Shown here piece after piece: positions 33,657 through 36,781 of a stretch of 36,781 nt of DNA. Position 1 is the first letter of the stretch. The number at the start of each line of letters is the position of its first letter. A model generated the notes under the pieces. It ran no database searches and was not told where the DNA came from. It saw only the letters and a program-made list of their open reading frames with translations. A program made the translations under genes and the position numbers. The stretch lies in the NCBI GenBank assembly GCA_026015225.1, contig JAOZGV010000127.1, positions 1 to 36,781 of the forward strand, in the 5' to 3' direction. This stretch comes from Candidatus Bathyarchaeota archaeon. GTDB taxonomy: Archaea > Thermoproteota > Bathyarchaeia > 40CM-2-53-6 > RBG-13-38-9.

Positions 33657-33764
33657 CGGAATAATGCCGGCTGGATCTATTAGAAATTGAATAGTTATTC
33701 AATTTTGTTTGCTCAAGAAAAGAATAATAGAACGCACACTAAATTTTTCTATGATGATAAAAAT

Positions 33765-34094
33765 ATGAGTGAACTCGAGCCAAAAAGCGTGAAATATATA
33801 TTTAATGATAAGGGAGAAGATTTAATTCCTGCTATTATTCAAGATTTTGATTCTAAAAAGGTCTTATGCGTATATTATATGAATGAAGAAGCTCTAATGA
33901 GAAGTCTGAGATCAAGAAAGATATGGCGATATAGTAGAAGGCAAGAAAGAATTATGATGAAAGGAGCCAGATCTGGCCACCCAATGGAAATAATAGAAAT
34001 ATTGCCAGACTGCACAAGCCAATCACTTCTAGTCAAAGTTAAAACAGAAGGCCCAACTTGCCTTACTGGCAAAGAAAGCTGTTTTGATGTATAA
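33765..34094 (+). CDS. hisI: HisI-like protein (phosphoribosyl-AMP cyclohydrolase family) with altered metal site
   Basis: HisI opens the purine ring of phosphoribosyl-AMP in histidine synthesis. The fold is clear: DLIPAIIQDFDSKKVLCVYYMNEEALMRS, WRYSRRQERIMMKGARSGHPMEI. The three zinc Cys keep their spacing (Cys83, Cys99, Cys106; 16 and 7 residues). However, the usual D-C-D-x-D magnesium motif reads DCTSQ, losing two Asp, and CHTG reads CLTG, losing the His. Activity on phosphoribosyl-AMP is doubtful. I chose ATG 33765 (109 residues), preceded by GATGAT; a TTG at 33687 would add 26 non-conserved residues. No other his gene is in the window. Confidence 0.8.
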   Translation: MSELEPKSVKYIFNDKGEDLIPAIIQDFDSKKVLCVYYMNEEALMRSLRSRKIWRYSRRQERIMMKGARSGHPMEIIEILPDCTSQSLLVKVKTEGPTCLTGKESCFDV

Positions 34095-34121
34095 TTTTCT
34101 TCTAACGAGGTTTAGAAGAAC

Positions 34122-34131
34122 TTCGGAGTCA
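34122..34131 (+). repeat. Intergenic 10-mer TTCGGAGTCA, copy 3
   Basis: Exact copy 27 bases after the HisI-like stop, immediately followed by an imperfect hairpin (34131-34157). Confidence 0.5.
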
Positions 34132-34190
34132 AGCGCGTGCTAATGATTAGTGTGCACTAAAATAATATCGATAGCGCACGCATATTTTTT
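34131..34190. terminator. Hairpin and T-run between convergent hisI-like and amidinotransferase genes
   Basis: AGCGCGTGCTAAT (34132-34144) folds on ATTAGTGTGCACT (34146-34158) with one mismatch and three G-T pairs around a single-base loop, so the tip must open. A further tract AGCGCACGC lies at 34173-34181, followed by T-rich DNA (34185-34192). Both convergent transcripts could end here. The three GC-rich tracts are all alternating purine-pyrimidine. Confidence 0.45.
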
Positions 34191-34221
34191 TTAAAAATAA
34201 AAAGATACGATTTACACCAGT

Positions 34222-35265
34222 TCATCCACTAAGCCTTCTCACCAACGGATGAGTTGAGCACCTAATAGCGCCGCCGTCTTCAGTATGGTTACCAAAGAAA
34301 ATGCGGTACACGTTAATGCCTTCCGCTTCTAGTTCATTCTGGACGTGTTTGCCATCGTATTGTTCGTTGTATGGAAGGATATAGTGATTGGGATCAATGG
34401 GCAATCCATTAGTTGCCAGCCGCTGGGCATCATTTTCAGAGACTTCAATCAACTTCCAATCATTAAAGTATGATGGTATTCCGTTTACAAAAGCATCTGG
34501 ACAAATGATAGCCAGATTAGGACGCACTATCGAAAGAACCACGTCCAAATGCAAGAACTTCTCTCTAATTAGCACCCGCTCTACATCATATCCCTGCGGT
34601 TCTAAGATGGATTTAAGCCAAGTACAACCCAACTCACTTGAGCCCACAGTGGTGTTAACGGAGGTACCCACTAAAATCTTCTTTCCAAGTATATGTATGT
34701 CTCCACCTTCCAGTAGTGGAAATGTATTTTTGTTATAACTACCGCTTTCGAACATCTTGCTATAGTCCAATTTGGGCATGGCAAACCACTTAGCGTTTGA
34801 ACCCAATACTCGATCCATAAACAGTTGTCGATATGCTAGCAGATCGGCTATACGTGTAAGAGTAGCGAGATTCAGTTCGATCACATTGTCTCCGATAACT
34901 GCTATCGGGTCGCGAGAGTATTGGAGTACGACTCCGCAGTATCGGATGGCATCTTCCCCTAGGTTGATAACTAGCTGTTCACGTGTGAGAACCTCGGGTC
35001 GCCACACTCTGATGCTATGTTTTTGAAAAATGGCGATAAGCTCTTGATTTTCCTTCTCCATGGCATCGTATTTTCCAATCTCCATGGAGGATTTGCCTGA
35101 TCTTTCGATCATTTTTTCACGTTCACTCTCTGGCAGTATTTTAAGTGCCTCCTGTGCCCAATCAGCCACTTCCAAGTCGGGATAAATCATTAACGGCACA
35201 CCGACGATAACCTCTTTTAGATCGCCATATTCATAATCTACATATATTTCAGATTTCATAATCAT
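34222..35265 (-). CDS. Amidinotransferase-family enzyme (arginine:glycine amidinotransferase/arginine deiminase superfamily)
   Basis: 347 residues with the alpha/beta propeller motifs of guanidine-modifying enzymes: YSRDPIAVIGDNVIELN, FPLLEGGDIHILGKKILVGTSVNTT, the His of KFLHLDVVLSIV and the nucleophilic Cys of GGAIRCSTHPLVRR at the C-terminus. It could move the amidino group of arginine to another amine or hydrolyse a guanidino compound; sequence does not decide. I chose ATG 35265 because the longer reading from TTG 35283 has no ribosome binding site. GC content is higher than that of neighbours (34981-35040 is about 47 percent), hinting at transfer. Confidence 0.85.
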   Translation of the reverse strand: MIMKSEIYVDYEYGDLKEVIVGVPLMIYPDLEVADWAQEALKILPESEREKMIERSGKSSMEIGKYDAMEKENQELIAIFQKHSIRVWRPEVLTREQLVINLGEDAIRYCGVVLQYSRDPIAVIGDNVIELNLATLTRIADLLAYRQLFMDRVLGSNAKWFAMPKLDYSKMFESGSYNKNTFPLLEGGDIHILGKKILVGTSVNTTVGSSELGCTWLKSILEPQGYDVERVLIREKFLHLDVVLSIVRPNLAIICPDAFVNGIPSYFNDWKLIEVSENDAQRLATNGLPIDPNHYILPYNEQYDGKHVQNELEAEGINVYRIFFGNHTEDGGAIRCSTHPLVRRLSG

Positions 35266-35308
35266 GGAGCCCTTCTTTCTCAATTGAATAATAGTAATGA
35301 CATATTAA

Positions 35309-35328
35309 TGCGCGTTTATAGCGCGCAC
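35309..35328. repeat. Inverted GC-rich repeat TGCGCG-N7-CGCGCA upstream of the amidinotransferase gene
   Basis: TGCGCG (35309-35314) and CGCGCA (35322-35327) are inverted copies around an A/T-rich spacer, about 45 bases before the amidinotransferase start. In position it could be an operator. It is one of the alternating purine-pyrimidine tracts found at gene borders. Confidence 0.45.
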
Positions 35329-35470
35329 GATTGAAAAATATTAGAATGGGAAATATCGGAGTGTTTGCTAAAACAGAGGCCGGTTATGAAATTTTGAATG
35401 CTATACAAAAAAATTAAAGGCTTGAAGAAACCATCCTTATCAAAATTAGAAAACTGGGAAAAATAATCCA

Positions 35471-36307
35471 ATGAGGTATATTACAAAAACATTAAGGACT
35501 AAATATTGGTTACCCGGTACGAATTTTTTTGAAATTTTACTTGAATTTTCAATTTCCAATGCAAAAGATAATGATTTTATCGTAATTTCAGAGAAGGCTC
35601 TCTCTACATCGTTAGGTAGATTGATCGATGAAGGAAAAATAGTTCCGAGTTTTTCTGCAAAATGTTTAGCTAAATTTTGGATGAGGAAAATTTGGGGTTA
35701 TTTGATTACTGTGATTGCTAGAATTAACAGATTAAATACAGAAAGAATAAGAAGATATCCTTTGAAAGATGGTTCTGCGCACAAACAAACCGTATTAACT
35801 TACTGCGGGCCGATTTATTCTTTAAAAAATTTTTCCGAGGGAGGAATTGACGTAAGTAATTTACCCTATAAATATGCATGCCTGCCCCTTACAGATGCGC
35901 AAGAAATAGCTGAGAAAATATCATCGCTGATTTTCGAAAAAGCAAGAATAAATTTGATTGTAATGATAACAGATAGCGATAAAACATTCAGCTTAAAAAA
36001 CATACATTTTTCTTCAAGACCCACTTTTGTGAAGGAAATATACAATATTGGTCCAATTGCATATATAATCGGGAGATTTTTTAAAATGAGAGCGAGATCC
36101 ACGCCTATTGCTCTTTCAAAGAATATTGAAGTTGAGGATGCATTAAGAATATCTGCAATATCCAATAAAGCAAGAAAATTTGGAGCTGGAAGAACCGTAT
36201 GGGATGTGGCCACACGATTTGGTGCAAAAATGACTGAAATCTCTTGGGATATGCTGAATAATTGCGAACATAGACCAGTTGTTATCGTAAGAAAATTGGA
36301 CGAATAA
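35471..36307 (+). CDS. Coenzyme F420-0:L-glutamate ligase (CofE)-like protein
   Basis: 278 residues. It shares the CofE order of segments: an N-terminal strand with DNDFIVISEKALSTSLGRLID, a central VLTYCGPIYSLKNFSEGGIDVSNLPYKYACLPL that matches the GIDxSN region, INLIVMITDSDKTF, and a C-terminal RSTPIALSKNIEVEDALRISAISNKARKFGAGRTVWD. True CofE adds glutamates to F420-0 with GTP. This protein is diverged and lacks some typical N-terminal motifs, so it may act on another acid. It converges with a CitG-like gene, 3 bases apart. Confidence 0.7.
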   Translation: MRYITKTLRTKYWLPGTNFFEILLEFSISNAKDNDFIVISEKALSTSLGRLIDEGKIVPSFSAKCLAKFWMRKIWGYLITVIARINRLNTERIRRYPLKDGSAHKQTVLTYCGPIYSLKNFSEGGIDVSNLPYKYACLPLTDAQEIAEKISSLIFEKARINLIVMITDSDKTFSLKNIHFSSRPTFVKEIYNIGPIAYIIGRFFKMRARSTPIALSKNIEVEDALRISAISNKARKFGAGRTVWDVATRFGAKMTEISWDMLNNCEHRPVVIVRKLDE

Positions 36308-36310
36308 AGA

Positions 36311-36781
36311 TTACGGTCTATATCCATTCAATATCGATATAGCAAGAGTCGAGGCTGTCAAATCTGCGGTTGTACCCGGATTGATCTTATTTTTATTATT
36401 TCTCAGACGCCTATCAAACAGAATTAACTCCTTTTTTCCTCGTTCTGTAATAATTCCGCCCTTCTCGAGTATCTTTTTGGCTCGAAAAGATATCTCTTCG
36501 GCTTTGGATAAGCCAAATTTCCTTAAAATCAGGCTATCAGGAACCGTAGAAAGAATTTTCAAAAAAGTCTGTACAGTAGCTTCATTTATGCTTAAATTTT
36601 CATTAATACAATCATCAAAATACGGATAGCCTATATCAAAGGTAATTGAATAATTTTTCACCCATTCTCTAGCTACAGAGTCATAAGAGGAAGAAATCTT
36701 AAAAACATCAAATAGAGAAAGATTATCCTTACGTATTTCATTAGAAATACTTTCTATTTTTAGATCATATTTTTTGACTTT
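36311..36781 (-). CDS. CitG/MdcB-like protein (triphosphoribosyl-dephospho-CoA synthase family), 5' end outside window
   Basis: The frame is open to the right edge, so the GTG at 36661 is internal and 156 codons of the C-terminal part are seen. Signatures: SLFDVFKISSSYDSVAREWVKNYSITFDIGYPYF, then TFLKILSTVPDSLILRKFG and the conserved end NPGTTADLTASTLAISIL. CitG makes the prosthetic-group precursor of citrate lyase in bacteria; archaea without citrate lyase also have homologues whose role is unclear, some found near pterin-cofactor genes as far as I recall. No citrate or malonate lyase gene is nearby, so the bacterial function is unlikely. Confidence 0.8.
   Translation of the reverse strand, partial: KVKKYDLKIESISNEIRKDNLSLFDVFKISSSYDSVAREWVKNYSITFDIGYPYFDDCINENLSINEATVQTFLKILSTVPDSLILRKFGLSKAEEISFRAKKILEKGGIITERGKKELILFDRRLRNNKNKINPGTTADLTASTLAISILNGYRP

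Noticed and set aside
33640..33680. Possible tRNA T-arm on the minus strand (bases resembling a CGAATCCC loop)
   Set aside because: The stem does not pair for five bases, and no acceptor, D or anticodon arms can be drawn around it.
35866..36327. 153-residue minus-strand ORF over the CofE-like gene
   Set aside because: Antisense to the conserved CofE-like reading frame and overlaps the end of the CitG-like gene; no recognisable motif.

Overview
This window is AT-rich archaeal DNA. The signs are the five-subunit archaeal CODH/acetyl-CoA synthase operon (cdhA-B-C-D-E), the archaeal purine enzyme PurP, a SerK-type ParB-fold kinase, archaeal-type Hsp20 and frequent TTG starts preceded by GGTGA/GGAGG-like ribosome binding sites. 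A Bathyarchaeia-like (Thermoproteota) anaerobe using the Wood-Ljungdahl pathway would fit, but that lineage is an inference and no marker gene settles it.

Layout. (1) 1-7145, minus strand: a purine operon purS-purQ-purL-purF-purM-purP, with purP running off the left edge. (2) 7146-20207: a C1/corrinoid block. A plus-strand reductive activator of corrinoid proteins (RACo type) meets a long minus-strand operon reading cooC-like, then cdhA, cdhB, cdhC, cdhD, cdhE, a second cooC, DUF166, a stand-alone corrinoid protein and a second DUF166. The last three plus RACo form a compact module that the known archaeal acetyl-CoA pathway does not explain. It is the best candidate here for an undescribed system. 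(3) 20360-23562: a RimK-type glutamate ligase (possibly MptN), a stand-alone IMP cyclohydrolase (PurH N-domain) that would complete the PurP route, and a TrpB2-type tryptophan synthase beta with higher GC than its neighbours. (4) 23632-28498: a broken SerK-like gene, hsp20, a tight redox operon (Rieske, glutaredoxin, FTR-type disulfide reductase, Rieske), an MFS transporter, and a YegP-like gene with a small ORF just upstream in the same frame. (5) 28653-36781: single genes with separate intergenic regions: a VWA surface protein, a PflX-like radical SAM protein, an aldo/keto-reductase-like protein, a zinc alcohol/threonine dehydrogenase, a divergent HisI, an amidinotransferase, a CofE-like ligase and a CitG-like protein cut by the right edge.

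How the genes fit together. CODH/ACS joins CO2-derived CO, a corrinoid-bound methyl group and CoA. The two CooC proteins probably serve nickel insertion, and RACo reactivates oxidised Co(II) corrinoid. The extra corrinoid protein with two DUF166 proteins may bring methyl groups in or out. PurP with the cyclohydrolase forms the last two steps of IMP synthesis using formate. The RimK-type ligase, the CofE-like protein and the CitG-like protein may belong to pterin or F420-like cofactor synthesis, but this is tentative.

Outside the genes, the right-hand part (about 22-35.4 kb) has short alternating purine-pyrimidine GC-rich tracts at nearly every gene boundary, and a 10-base sequence occurring three times in intergenic DNA. 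No rRNA, tRNA, CRISPR array, transposase or integrase was recognised.
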